NCBI GenBank assembly: GCA_045628125.1
Contig: JAZQPA010000213.1
Span: 1-22,133 of the forward strand
DNA: 22,133 bases
Reading direction: 5' to 3'
Origin: Minthousia sp045628125
GTDB lineage: Bacteria > Bacteroidota > Bacteroidia > Bacteroidales > Bacteroidaceae
Part shown: piece after piece, positions 1 to 8,693 of the stretch
How the letters are laid out: every line of letters starts with the position of its first letter
Position numbering within the stretch: position 1 is the first letter of the stretch
The notes under the pieces: generated by a model
What the model saw: only the letters and a program-made list of their open reading frames with translations
Database searches by the model: none
What the model was told of the DNA's origin: nothing
Program-made: the position numbers and the translations under genes

Positions 1-6
1 CGTTGA

Positions 7-1371
7 TTATCTGCGTTGTGGCTGAGCAGGAGCCTCAGGAGCGGTCAGCACCTGAGCATTCAACCACTCGAACAGGTTCTTGTGACCCTGAGGAGCTACA
101 GTACCACCACCATTGTTGGTTGGCTTCATGTCGGCTGTAGACTGCTCCTGAGCACCCAGTACCTGATCATTGAACACGTATACCCATGAGAAGTGACCCA
201 TCAGCTTGCGTCCTGGAGTGTCGGTTCCGGTAACGTTCTCGAACATGGAAATCCAGGTGTTCTTGGCACCTGCCTGCATCAGTCGCTTGTAGGTAGGAAT
301 GCAGTACTCCAATGGCTTAACGGTAGTGTCATCGAACGACTGGACAAACCAGATGTTCTCCTGTGACAGCTGCTTGATCTGCAGGTCGGAGATGTTGGCA
401 TCAGCATAAGCCTCGCAGGTAGGGTAGGCTGCAGCAAAGAACTTAGGGTGACGGATCAGCATGTTCATGGTCATGTAACCACCGTTTGAGCAACCGCCGA
501 TGTATACACGGTTGGGATCAACGTCTGGGTTCTGCTTGATATACTGGTCGATGCAAGCCTTCAGAGCGTCAGAGTACAGCGATGGATAGTTGCCGTTGTT
601 GAAACCCATGGATGAATCCATCCACATGGTAGGGCACTGAACAGCCAGCACGTAGATACCCTTCTCGCCACCCTGAGTGGTGAAGTGTGACTGGATGTCA
701 TTGCGGATCAGGGATACCACCTCGTTACCCATCAGCTCGATGGAAACATCGGTACCGCCCTCGCCCATACCGTGCAGCCAGATGATCAGCGGGTTCTTCT
801 TGCCGTCGGTACGCAGAGCCTCTGGCTCGTAAGCACCATAGGTCAGAGTCAGCTGTCCTGGTTTGCCGGTAGCCGGTGTGGTGTAGGTTCCACGCTTGAA
901 GAAATCACTCTCAGACAGGAAGTTGCGCAGAGCATGAGGAGTCTCGCACTCTACAGCGGTAACCTTCTTGCCACCCACCTTGATGGTCTTTCCAGGCTTC
1001 AGAGCCACCTTTACAGGATAGGCTGTGCTCCAGGTACCCATGCCGCGGGAAACCAGCGGAGCGGCTCCACGCTCAGAGCTTACCTCCAGACCGAAAGCCA
1101 GATAATCGCCATTGTCGGTCCACTCGCCACGGTCGTCGCAGGTATATACAATTTTCACGTTGCGTGCAATGCCGTTGGTCTCAACGGTAAATACCGATGG
1201 GTCCAGCACATCGATTTTCTCTTCAGGCTTAACCACTACCAGATTCACTGAGGTGGAAGCCTCGTAAGCTGTGATGCGCACCACCTGATTGGTCATCTTC
1301 AGGGTCTGAGCGCCAGCACTGGCTGCAAACGACAGGAATGCGGCAGCCAGAAAGGTCTTGAATTTGTTCAT
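7..1371 (-). CDS. Secreted alpha/beta-hydrolase esterase (prolyl oligopeptidase/PHB-depolymerase-like) with N-terminal Ig-like domain
   Basis: 454 residues. A signal peptide (MNKFKTFLAAAFLSF to about residue 21, cleaved near AGA-Q) sends it to the periplasm or beyond. Residues about 23-145 are beta-rich and resemble the Ig-like domain that precedes some secreted esterases. Residues about 170-440 form the hydrolase: oxyanion-type HG at 200-201 (IIWLHGMGEGG), nucleophile S295 in GGCSNGGYM, an acid candidate at D347/D348 (SFDDTT), and H393 (MGHFSW) as the likely catalytic histidine. The tail is rich in Pro, Ala and Gln. The substrate cannot be read from sequence; an ester-linked carbohydrate or peptide is possible. 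It starts 33 bp after the greA stop and probably shares its transcript. The stop (TAA) lies at 7-9, so the gene is complete. The fold and triad call is fairly sure; the enzyme's job is not. Confidence 0.85.
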   Translation of the reverse strand: MNKFKTFLAAAFLSFAASAGAQTLKMTNQVVRITAYEASTSVNLVVVKPEEKIDVLDPSVFTVETNGIARNVKIVYTCDDRGEWTDNGDYLAFGLEVSSERGAAPLVSRGMGTWSTAYPVKVALKPGKTIKVGGKKVTAVECETPHALRNFLSESDFFKRGTYTTPATGKPGQLTLTYGAYEPEALRTDGKKNPLIIWLHGMGEGGTDVSIELMGNEVVSLIRNDIQSHFTTQGGEKGIYVLAVQCPTMWMDSSMGFNNGNYPSLYSDALKACIDQYIKQNPDVDPNRVYIGGCSNGGYMTMNMLIRHPKFFAAAYPTCEAYADANISDLQIKQLSQENIWFVQSFDDTTVKPLEYCIPTYKRLMQAGAKNTWISMFENVTGTDTPGRKLMGHFSWVYVFNDQVLGAQEQSTADMKPTNNGGGTVAPQGHKNLFEWLNAQVLTAPEAPAQPQRR

Positions 1372-1404
1372 AAAAGTCGGTTATGTGTGTAATAAACTTA
1401 TGCT

Positions 1405-1869
1405 TTAGAGTGAGATGTTCTCAATACGGAGCTTCAGCTTGCCGTTGGGCACCTGAGCCTCTACCACATCGCCCACCTTCTTTCCCAGAAGGGCATCGGC
1501 AATGGGCGATTTGATGGAAATCTTTCCCTGTTTCAGGTCGGCCTCGTGAGGGTTGACAATGGTGTAAGCCATACGGAAATTATTGGCCAGATTGGTGAAC
1601 TCCACCTTGCGGAGAAGTCCCACTGTATCGCAATTCAGTATGTTGGTATCCAGTACCTTGGCATTCTGCAGTACATTCGTCTTGAAGCGAATCTGCCCCA
1701 TCAGGCGTCTCAACTCACGCTTGGCGGCATGATACTCAAAATTCTCGCTCAAATCGCCCTTGGCACGGGCCTCCGACAGCTCGTCCTGAGCTTTGGGCAA
1801 ATCCACTTTTACCATGTGCTCCAGCTCGGCCTGAAGCTCTTCATAGCGTTCCTGTGAAAGATATTCCAT
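1405..1869 (-). CDS. greA: Transcription elongation factor GreA
   Basis: 154 residues, the normal GreA length. Residues 1-75 form the N-terminal antiparallel coiled coil. Its tip carries the conserved EARAKGDLSENFEYHAAKR block, with acidic residues D39 and E42 matching the pair that GreA-type factors insert through the RNA polymerase secondary channel. Residues about 80-154 are the FKBP-like C-terminal domain (SPIADALLGKKVGDVVE). The established role is to stimulate cleavage of backtracked nascent RNA and rescue arrested polymerase. The start is the ATG 12 bp after the upstream VOC gene stop, so the gene is very likely cotranscribed with it, and the esterase follows 33 bp downstream. The extended basic patch and length seen in GreB are not evident. 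Confidence 0.97.
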   Translation of the reverse strand: MEYLSQERYEELQAELEHMVKVDLPKAQDELSEARAKGDLSENFEYHAAKRELRRLMGQIRFKTNVLQNAKVLDTNILNCDTVGLLRKVEFTNLANNFRMAYTIVNPHEADLKQGKISIKSPIADALLGKKVGDVVEAQVPNGKLKLRIENISL

Positions 1870-1881
1870 TATTGTATTGAT

Positions 1882-2826
1882 TTATTTTCCGTCGTATCTC
1901 AATGGTACACCCCAGGTAGAGTTGGATGGCTTGCCACCCAGGGCAATCTTGGTCATCAGCTCGATTCGGGTCTGATCGGCCAGATAAATGTTGCTCAATC
2001 CGTAACCGCAAACACCCTTGCTCTGTTCCTCGGCTGGCTTGCAGCCTTCAGGAAGCTTGCGGGTGCGAAGCAGGTCGACAGTGGCCTGAACATCGTCCAC
2101 ATCCAGATCCAGATGGTTGAACAGGCCCAGTTCCTGCTGGTTCAGCTCATGGTCAATCAGCATCAGCTCTACATAATCCTTGCTGTCGGGCAGACGCATC
2201 TTGATCCAGTTGATCTTGGAATTGTCCTCACCTCCACGCCAGAACTCGGTGAATCCCAGAATGTAGCCGTAGAAAGCGATGTCCTTGGCAGAATCCTTGC
2301 ACACCCAGCCCACATGGCGCATGCTGGTGCTGATGCGGCTCATAGGCATGTCCTGACCCTTATGCTCGGCCACGGTACCTTTATCGGTGTACTGCACAAA
2401 TTCCACCGGATTGCCGTTGAAGTCATTTACAAAAAAGGCATTGAAACCAAAACCGGTATCATTGATCTTATCAGGCACTACCACACCCATGGCCTGCAGG
2501 TACAGACGCATAGCCTCCAGATCATCCACCTCGAAAGCGGTATGGCGGTATTTTACCAGACTCTTATTGTCATCTTTTATAAACTCCACATACTGGCGGT
2601 CATTAATCTTGGCAAACATCATGGTAGGCTTGCCCGGGCGCTCCACAATATAGGGCTTGCCGTAACCCAGGTATTCGGTAAACAGATCGCTGGCGTTCTG
2701 CAAATCGTCGGTGAGAAGACTGATGTGTGCAATACCCTGAATCTTAGGGCGCTGTGGCTTGGTGCTCTGTGCCATAACCACCCATGGACAAAGCATCAGC
2801 ATGATGCTCATGAACATTTTTTTCAT
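1882..2826 (-). CDS. Secreted protein with two tandem VOC (glyoxalase/extradiol dioxygenase-like) domains
   Basis: 314 residues from the chosen ATG. The frame stays open to 2901, but that upstream codon lies inside the promoter (-33 box at 2899-2902), and the start at 2826 gives a clean signal peptide (MKKMFMSIMLMLCPWVVMAQ). Four beta-alpha-beta-beta-beta modules make two VOC domains. Potential metal ligands recur at the expected places: H34, E82, H95 and E142 in the first domain, H171, E220, H238 and E289 in the second. H171/H238/E289 resembles the two-His-one-Glu arrangement of extradiol dioxygenases. That fits a metal-dependent lyase, isomerase or dioxygenase acting in the periplasm, but the substrate is unknown and export is unusual for this superfamily. 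First gene of an apparent operon with greA (12 bp downstream) and the esterase. Confidence 0.82.
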   Translation of the reverse strand: MKKMFMSIMLMLCPWVVMAQSTKPQRPKIQGIAHISLLTDDLQNASDLFTEYLGYGKPYIVERPGKPTMMFAKINDRQYVEFIKDDNKSLVKYRHTAFEVDDLEAMRLYLQAMGVVVPDKINDTGFGFNAFFVNDFNGNPVEFVQYTDKGTVAEHKGQDMPMSRISTSMRHVGWVCKDSAKDIAFYGYILGFTEFWRGGEDNSKINWIKMRLPDSKDYVELMLIDHELNQQELGLFNHLDLDVDDVQATVDLLRTRKLPEGCKPAEEQSKGVCGYGLSNIYLADQTRIELMTKIALGGKPSNSTWGVPLRYDGK

Positions 2827-2871
2827 AGTCGTATTTCCAATTTTTAGATTTGTGATTACATTCTTAATCTG

Positions 2872-2902
2872 CAAAATTAGGCAAAATGTGCAAGAAACCA
2901 AA
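2872..2902 (-). promoter_or_regulatory. Bacteroidetes-type housekeeping promoter for the VOC-greA-esterase operon
   Basis: Read on the minus strand, TTTG (2902-2899) is followed after 19 bp by TAATTTTG (2879-2872), an exact match to the TTTG / TAnnTTTG pair of the Bacteroidetes primary sigma factor. The predicted start of transcription is near 2865, giving a leader of about 40 nt to the ATG at 2826. This placement argues against translation starting at 2901. Confidence 0.8.
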
Positions 2903-2991
2903 GAAAAAGTTTGAATAACCCATTTTTTTATTAATGGTGTGCTCCTGAATAGCCCTCAAAAAAACTAACAATGAATGTTAATTGTGAAGGG

Positions 2992-3021
2992 TTTTCCCAT
3001 ATTTGTGGAAAAATGGGAAAA
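2992..3021. promoter_or_regulatory. Inverted repeat, candidate operator of the RND efflux operon
   Basis: A perfect 9-bp inverted repeat: TTTTCCCAT (2992-3000) and ATGGGAAAA (3013-3021), separated by 12 nt. The right arm sits where the -33 element of the 3040-3047 promoter should be, and no TTTG is present there. This is the geometry expected for a protein dimer that either blocks or replaces -33 recognition. No regulator gene for it is adjacent. It could instead be a chance repeat in AT-rich DNA. Confidence 0.4.
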
Positions 3022-3039
3022 GTAAAAGGTGATTTTTAC

Positions 3040-3047
3040 TATCTTTG
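3040..3047 (+). promoter_or_regulatory. -7 box of the RND efflux operon promoter
   Basis: TATCTTTG matches the Bacteroidetes TAnnTTTG -7 consensus exactly and lies 32 bp before the adaptor ATG, giving a leader of about 25 nt. There is no TTTG 19-23 bp upstream; that position holds the right arm of the inverted repeat at 2992-3021. The promoter may therefore be weak or activator-dependent. Confidence 0.6.
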
Positions 3048-3079
3048 CATGAAAATGTACCAATTGTAAATAACACCGG

Positions 3080-4162
3080 ATGAGAAACAGTACTATACTA
3101 CCCATCGTTCTGCTGGCTCTGCTGACTGCCTGCTCGGGACAGACCAAGGAGGTTTCCGAGAAGGAAGGAGTAGAGACCGTATTACCCGACACTCCACCCG
3201 AGGTGACGGTGATGACGCTTCAGACACAGACCTTTCATCATGAAGTGGTGAGCAACGGTAAGGCTTCGGCCACCAATTATGTGGACCTGAACTTCAGGGA
3301 GGCTACCGAGCGCATTGCTCATATCTATGTGAAGAACGGAGATCATGTTTCGGCAGGACAGAAACTGGCGGAACTGGATATGTTCACCTTGCAGAACCGT
3401 CTGCAGCAGGCCGAGACCAGTCTGGGGCAGGCTAATCTGGAGATGAAGGATGTGCTGATAGGTCAGGGATACAATCCGGACAAGATGCAGTCTGTTCCGG
3501 CCGAGGTGCTGAAACTGGCCCAGGTGAAGAGCGGTTACGAAAGGGCCCAGCAGGAACTGGAACTGGCCCGCTACGAACTGAAGCATGCCTCACTGACGGC
3601 CCCTATCAGCGGTGTGGTGGCCAACCTGTCTACCAAATCGGGCAACTTGCCCACGGCTGAACCGCTTTGCCGCATTATCAATACGGGTGCCATGGAGGTG
3701 GAGTTCTCTATCCTGGAGATGGAGCTGGCTCTGGTGAAACCGGGTGACGGTGTGGACATTGTGCCTTATGCTGTTCCGGACAAGCTGTTCCAGGGCAGCA
3801 TTACGGAAATCAACCCTGTGGTGGACGAGAACGGTATGGTGAAGGTGAAGGCATCGGTACAGCAGGGCAACGGCCTGTTCGACGGCATGAACGTGCGTGT
3901 CAATGTGAAGCGCGATGTTCCGGGCATGCTGGTGGTGCCTAAATCGGCTGTGGTGCTGCGAAGCGGCCGTCAGGTGCTGTTCACCCTGAAGGACGGCATG
4001 GCTCAGTGGAAATACGTGACCACCGGTCTGGAAAATATGAACGAGTATACCGTAACGGGTGACGACCTGCAGGAGGGTGATCAGGTGATTGTCTCGGGCA
4101 ATGTGAATCTGGCGCATGAGTCCCGTGTGACTGTGGTGAAGGAGAAGAAGGAGGCTGAGTGA
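3080..4162 (+). CDS. RND efflux periplasmic adaptor (membrane fusion protein), lipoprotein
   Basis: 360 residues. A lipoprotein signal peptide ends in the lipobox LTAC, with the lipidated cysteine at residue 18, so the mature protein should be anchored at the inner membrane. It follows HlyD/AcrA order: a beta-barrel strand and lipoyl half-motif (IAHIYVKNGDHVSAGQKLAELD), a coiled-coil hairpin at about 100-165, the second lipoyl half (ASLTAPISGVVANL), then beta-barrel and membrane-proximal domains. The adaptor links an inner-membrane RND permease to a TolC-like channel. It is the first gene of a four-gene operon; its TGA (4160-4162) shares one base with the permease ATG. A -7 box lies just upstream. 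The exported substrate is not evident. Confidence 0.93.
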   Translation: MRNSTILPIVLLALLTACSGQTKEVSEKEGVETVLPDTPPEVTVMTLQTQTFHHEVVSNGKASATNYVDLNFREATERIAHIYVKNGDHVSAGQKLAELDMFTLQNRLQQAETSLGQANLEMKDVLIGQGYNPDKMQSVPAEVLKLAQVKSGYERAQQELELARYELKHASLTAPISGVVANLSTKSGNLPTAEPLCRIINTGAMEVEFSILEMELALVKPGDGVDIVPYAVPDKLFQGSITEINPVVDENGMVKVKASVQQGNGLFDGMNVRVNVKRDVPGMLVVPKSAVVLRSGRQVLFTLKDGMAQWKYVTTGLENMNEYTVTGDDLQEGDQVIVSGNVNLAHESRVTVVKEKKEAE

Positions 4163-7100
4163 TGATGCATTTCCTGCTCAAGAGACCCATTTCGGTGCTG
4201 ATGGCATTCCTGGCCTGCTTTATAGTGGGTCTGGTGACCTATTTCACGCTGCCGGTTTCTCTTCTGCCCGATATTGATATCCCTCAGATTACCATACAGG
4301 TTCAGGGCGACAACCTGTCGGCCCGTGAGCTGGAGAACACCCGCATGGTACCGCTCCGGAGATCCTTGCTGCAGTTGAGCGGACTGGATGAGATGCGGAG
4401 TGAGACCCGTGACGGATCGGGTGTGATTCACCTGTCGTTTGATTTTGGCACACGTACCGACCTGTCGTTCGTGGAGGTGAACGAGAAGATAGACCGTGTG
4501 ATGAACGATCTGCCTAAGGATGCGGTACGCCCCAAGGCCATCAAGGCCAGCGCCACCGATATTCCCGTGTTTTACCTGAACCTGACCCTGAGGAGCGATA
4601 GTGCCTTCTCGGCTACGGACGAGAGTGCATTCCTGGAGATGAGCGAGCTGGCCAATCAGGTGATCCGCCGGCGCATAGAGCAGTTGCCGCAGGTGGCCAT
4701 GGCCGATGTGACCGGTATTCCGGGAAGGATGATCCAGCTGGTGCCCGATATGAACCGTATGCAGAGTCTGGGACTGACGGTGGGCGATCTGGAGCAGGCT
4801 CTAATGCAGAATAACGTGGAACCGGGAAGCATGCTGGTCCGCGAAGGTTATTATGAATACAACATCCGCATCTCCTCGCTGTTGCGCACAACCGAGGATG
4901 TGGCGGATATCTATATGGAAAAGAACGGCCGTATCTTCCGGCTGAAGGATGTGTGCCGTGTGCAGCAGGTGATTAGGCGCGAGATGGGACAGTCGCTGGC
5001 CGGTGGCAAGCGTGCGGTAACCTTGGCTATCATCAAACAGAGCGAGGAGAATATGGATGGCCTGAAGCAGCAGCTGAAGGAGTCCATCGACCAGTTTGCC
5101 GCACAGTATCCCCAGATTGAGTTCACCATCAGCCGTAATCAGACCGAACTGCTGGATTATACCATAGCCAACCTGAAGCAGAACTTCGGACTGGGCTTCC
5201 TGCTCATGTTCATTGTGGCCATACTGTTCATTGGCGATTTCCGCTCGCCGGTGGTTATCGGTGTCACCATGGTGGCCTCGGTCATCATCACCTTTTTCTT
5301 CTTCTACCTGTTCCATGTGTCCATGAATGTCATCTCGCTTTCAGGCCTTATTCTGGCGGTGGGTATGATGATTGACAATGCCATTATTGTGACCGAGAAC
5401 ATAGAGCAGCACAGGATGAGGGGAGCCACCCTGCTGGAGGCGGCAGCCTGCGGTACCCGCGAGATGATTACCCCCATGCTGAGCTCCTCACTCACCACCA
5501 TAGCCGTATTCCTGCCTCTGGTGTTCATGAGCGGCATAGCCGGAGCCATCTTTATGGATCAGGCCTTCTCCATCTCGGCCGGTCTGCTGACATCCTATCT
5601 GACCGGTATCCTGCTGCTTCCGGTACTGTACAGCATTGCGTTCCGTGCCGGTGAGGTGAAGCGTCACGAATGGGTGAACCAGAACCGCATAATGGGCTGG
5701 TATGATAAGGGCGTAAACTGGGTGTTTGCTCATCGTAAGGTGAGCCTGATAACCGGAGCAATGACCATTCCGCTCTGTATCCTGCTGTTTGCCGTGATGC
5801 AGATAGCCCGAATGCCCGAGATAGACCAGACCGAGCTGATCATGCATATCGACTGGAACGAGAATATCCATGTGCAGGAGAATGCCGGACGGGTGAAAGA
5901 CCTGTTGCGTGAGGTGAATAAGGAGGTTGTAGAGCATACGGCCTATGTGGGACTGCAGGATTTTGTGCTGGGAAGCGAGCAGCAGTTGGGTACTACCGAG
6001 GCGGAACTGTACCTGAAGACGGCTCACCCTGAGGAGGTGACCCCTCTGCAGAAGAAGCTGCAGGATTACATGACCAGCCGTCATGCCCGTGCCGTGGTGA
6101 GCTTTGCCCCACCTGTAACCCTGTTCGAGAAACTGTTTGTGACCGGCGAGCCCGATGTGCTGGCCCAGTTGCAGAAGACCCATAAGGACATGGACCCCAC
6201 ACCCGAGGAAATATCGACCCTGATGGCAGAGACCGAGCGCCTGAGCGGAATAGCGCCTGAGAAGGTATCGTTCCAGCAGCAGGTCAATCTGTCGGTGGAC
6301 CGTGATAAGATGCTGCTTTATAAGGTCAATCCCGAGGAAGTGTCGCGTGTGTTGCGTACGGCATTCCAGGATAATCAGGTATCTACCCTGCGCTCCTATC
6401 AGCAGTATCTGCCCATCAGTATAGCGGGCAACGAGCATTCGGTTCAGGAGGTGCTGCAGCAGACTCTTGTCAAGACCTCACCGGCCGAGAGTGCTGCCGG
6501 TTATGTGCCGTTGCAGAGTCTGGTATCGGCCCGTAAGGCACAGGACCTGAAATCGATTGAGGCTGGCCGCAACGGAGAGTATATCCCCATGCGTTTCTAT
6601 GAGGTGAATGATGCCCCGGGCCTGATGAGCACCATCCGCAAGGTGGTGGAGCAGACTGGAGAGTGGGAGGTGACCTTCAGCGGCAACTACTTCCAGAGCC
6701 AGAAGATGATGGGTGAGCTGGTGGTGATTCTGCTGATCAGTGTGCTGCTGATGTACTTCATCCTCTGTGCCCAGTTCGAGAGCTTTGTACTTCCGCTCAT
6801 CGTCCTGACCGAGATTCCGATGGATACGGCCTTTGCCCTTCTGTGCTTGTGGTGCTGTGGCCAGACATTGAACCTGATGTCGGCCATCGGTATCATTGTG
6901 GCCTGCGGTATTGTGGTGAACGACTCCATCCTGAAGATAGACAGTATCAATACCTTGCGTAAGGAGGGCATGCCGCTGGCGGAGGCTATCCATACTGCGG
7001 GCCGCAGACGATTACGTGCCATTGTCATGACCACCCTGACCACCGTTCTGGCCATGGCTCCGCTGCTGTTTACCCGCGATATGGGTTCGGAGCTGCAACG

Positions 7101-7203
7101 CCCGTTGGCCATTGCCATGATTGGAGCCATGCTGGTGGGTATGTTCATCAGTATGTTCTACATTCCGCTGGTATATGCATGGATTTATAAAAACAGAAAA
7201 TGA
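4162..7203 (+). CDS. RND efflux permease 1 (AcrB/HAE-1-like)
   Basis: 1013 residues from the ATG that overlaps the adaptor stop in TGATG. A GTG at 4159 and an ATG at 4165 are alternative starts. It has the standard RND plan: TM1 at about 11-30, a large periplasmic loop, TM2-TM6 with the interdomain segment, TM7 at about 540, a second loop and TM8-TM12. TM4 reads VGMMIDNAIIVTEN, giving D405-N406 where AcrB has D407-D408. TM10 reads GIVVNDSILKID, giving N920-D921 where AcrB has K940-N941. The second relay Asp and the relay Lys are thus replaced, as in several non-AcrB HAE-1 subfamilies. It should drive export by proton antiport, but cargo is unknown. Its TGA overlaps the ATG of the channel gene (ATGA at 7200-7203). 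Confidence 0.95.
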   Translation: MMHFLLKRPISVLMAFLACFIVGLVTYFTLPVSLLPDIDIPQITIQVQGDNLSARELENTRMVPLRRSLLQLSGLDEMRSETRDGSGVIHLSFDFGTRTDLSFVEVNEKIDRVMNDLPKDAVRPKAIKASATDIPVFYLNLTLRSDSAFSATDESAFLEMSELANQVIRRRIEQLPQVAMADVTGIPGRMIQLVPDMNRMQSLGLTVGDLEQALMQNNVEPGSMLVREGYYEYNIRISSLLRTTEDVADIYMEKNGRIFRLKDVCRVQQVIRREMGQSLAGGKRAVTLAIIKQSEENMDGLKQQLKESIDQFAAQYPQIEFTISRNQTELLDYTIANLKQNFGLGFLLMFIVAILFIGDFRSPVVIGVTMVASVIITFFFFYLFHVSMNVISLSGLILAVGMMIDNAIIVTENIEQHRMRGATLLEAAACGTREMITPMLSSSLTTIAVFLPLVFMSGIAGAIFMDQAFSISAGLLTSYLTGILLLPVLYSIAFRAGEVKRHEWVNQNRIMGWYDKGVNWVFAHRKVSLITGAMTIPLCILLFAVMQIARMPEIDQTELIMHIDWNENIHVQENAGRVKDLLREVNKEVVEHTAYVGLQDFVLGSEQQLGTTEAELYLKTAHPEEVTPLQKKLQDYMTSRHARAVVSFAPPVTLFEKLFVTGEPDVLAQLQKTHKDMDPTPEEISTLMAETERLSGIAPEKVSFQQQVNLSVDRDKMLLYKVNPEEVSRVLRTAFQDNQVSTLRSYQQYLPISIAGNEHSVQEVLQQTLVKTSPAESAAGYVPLQSLVSARKAQDLKSIEAGRNGEYIPMRFYEVNDAPGLMSTIRKVVEQTGEWEVTFSGNYFQSQKMMGELVVILLISVLLMYFILCAQFESFVLPLIVLTEIPMDTAFALLCLWCCGQTLNLMSAIGIIVACGIVVNDSILKIDSINTLRKEGMPLAEAIHTAGRRRLRAIVMTTLTTVLAMAPLLFTRDMGSELQRPLAIAMIGAMLVGMFISMFYIPLVYAWIYKNRK

Positions 7204-8687
7204 AAAGAATACTACTCATACTAATCGTGCTGACGCTGGGATGCCACACATATGCCCAGCGACGGTTGAAGCTGAACCTGCGTGAGACCATCGAACTGGC
7301 CAACGACAGCTCATTGATGGCATTCAGTGCACAGAACCAGTTCCTGTCCAGCTACTGGCAGTACCGTTCCTTCAAGGCCGAGCGACTGCCCAGCCTGATG
7401 CTGAATGTCACTCCGGTTTCCTATTACCGTTACATCACCACCCGTTACGATTCCAATCTGGACCGTGACCTGTACCGCAGCCAGCAGACATTCAATGCCG
7501 GTGGAGGACTGACCCTGAGCCAGAACTTCGACCCTCTGGGCGGTTCGTTCTATATGGAGACCAATCTGGATTACATGCGTGCCTTTGGTTTGGACAAGGG
7601 CAACCAGTTCAGCTCCACCCTGTTCCGTGTGGGTTATTCCCAGAACCTGTTGGGTTACAATGCCTTTAAGTGGGACAAGCGTATCGAGCCCCTGAAGTTT
7701 GAGAAGGCCAAGAAGCAGTTCCTGTACAATACCGAGGCCACCTCCGAGAAAGCTGTGGCTTACTTCTTTGATCTGGCGCTGGCCCAATCGTCACTCCGTC
7801 TGGCGCGTGACAACAGGGAGAGTACGGACTCGATGTATGTGATTGGCGAGCGCAGGCATAAGATTGCGGCCATATCGCAGGCCGAACTGCTCACCTTGCG
7901 TCTGGACAAGATCAATGCCGAGAACACCCTGAAGAATGCCGAGATTACGGAAAAGCGTGCCATGCAGGCACTGGCTGTGTTCCTGAATTTGGAGAAGAAT
8001 ACGGAACTGGAACTGGTGTTGCCATCCATCTCATCGCAGATCTTGATTCCTTCCGACCGTGCGCTGGAGCTGGCTCAGGCCAATAACCCCTCGTATCTGG
8101 AGCAGCAGCTGAACGTGATGAAGGCGGAACAGCAGGTCAACAAGACCAAACAGGAATCGCGCTTCTCGGCCAATCTGAATGCCAGTGTGGGTATGAATCA
8201 GGTGGCCGACCGTCTGAGAGGCATCTTCAGTCACCCTCAGAGCCAGCAGCTGGTGAACATGACCCTGTCTATCCCGCTGGTGGATTGGGGCGTGCGCAAG
8301 GGCAAGTACAATATGGCACTCAACAATCTGGAGGTGACCCGTATTCAGGCCAAGCAGGAGGAGATGACGCTGGAGGAAGACCTGCTGACCACACTGACCG
8401 ATTTTGACGTGCAGCAGAACCTGCTGTCCAGCGCTCAGGAGGCGGTGGATCTGGCAGAGCAGGCCTATGAGCAGACCCGCCAGCGTTTTGTGATAGGCAA
8501 GGTGGATGTGAACAGCATGACCCTGGCACAGAACCGTCAGCAGGAGGCTCAGCGCAACTATATTCAGGCTCAGCTGAATTATTGGGCCGATTATTACAAG
8601 ATCCGTAAGCTTACCCTTTATGATTTCGAGAGCGGTTTCTCGCTGTCGGATAAGTTTGATTTTAGCATGGGCCGCTACAGCCGTTAA
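7200..8687 (+). CDS. TolC-family outer-membrane efflux channel
   Basis: 495 residues with a signal peptide (MKRILLILIVLTLGCHTYAQ). Two long helical repeats typical of TolC family proteins are visible, each with heptad-rich Ala/Gln/Leu stretches. Examples are residues about 185-260 (AVAYFFDLALAQSSLRLARD onward) and about 385-465 (LTTLTDFDVQQNLLSSAQEA onward). Short beta strands between them should form the trimeric barrel. It supplies the outer-membrane exit for the adaptor and permease encoded just upstream, with which it is translationally coupled by a 4-bp overlap. A second permease gene begins 6 bp downstream. No frameshift or truncation is seen. Confidence 0.92.
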   Translation: MKRILLILIVLTLGCHTYAQRRLKLNLRETIELANDSSLMAFSAQNQFLSSYWQYRSFKAERLPSLMLNVTPVSYYRYITTRYDSNLDRDLYRSQQTFNAGGGLTLSQNFDPLGGSFYMETNLDYMRAFGLDKGNQFSSTLFRVGYSQNLLGYNAFKWDKRIEPLKFEKAKKQFLYNTEATSEKAVAYFFDLALAQSSLRLARDNRESTDSMYVIGERRHKIAAISQAELLTLRLDKINAENTLKNAEITEKRAMQALAVFLNLEKNTELELVLPSISSQILIPSDRALELAQANNPSYLEQQLNVMKAEQQVNKTKQESRFSANLNASVGMNQVADRLRGIFSHPQSQQLVNMTLSIPLVDWGVRKGKYNMALNNLEVTRIQAKQEEMTLEEDLLTTLTDFDVQQNLLSSAQEAVDLAEQAYEQTRQRFVIGKVDVNSMTLAQNRQQEAQRNYIQAQLNYWADYYKIRKLTLYDFESGFSLSDKFDFSMGRYSR

Positions 8688-8693
8688 CCCGAT

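Noticed and set aside
2113..2847. 244-codon open frame on the plus strand
   Set aside because: Antisense shadow of the VOC gene, which has a signal peptide, domains and a promoter; the shadow has none.
2827..2901. Longer N-terminus of the VOC protein (start at 2901)
   Set aside because: That start lies within the -33 box of the promoter and would bury the signal peptide.
5488..6438. 316-codon open frame on the minus strand inside permease 1
   Set aside because: Fully antisense to a clear RND gene. Its translation is rich in His, Gln and Leu with no recognisable domain, as expected from the mirror of biased codons.
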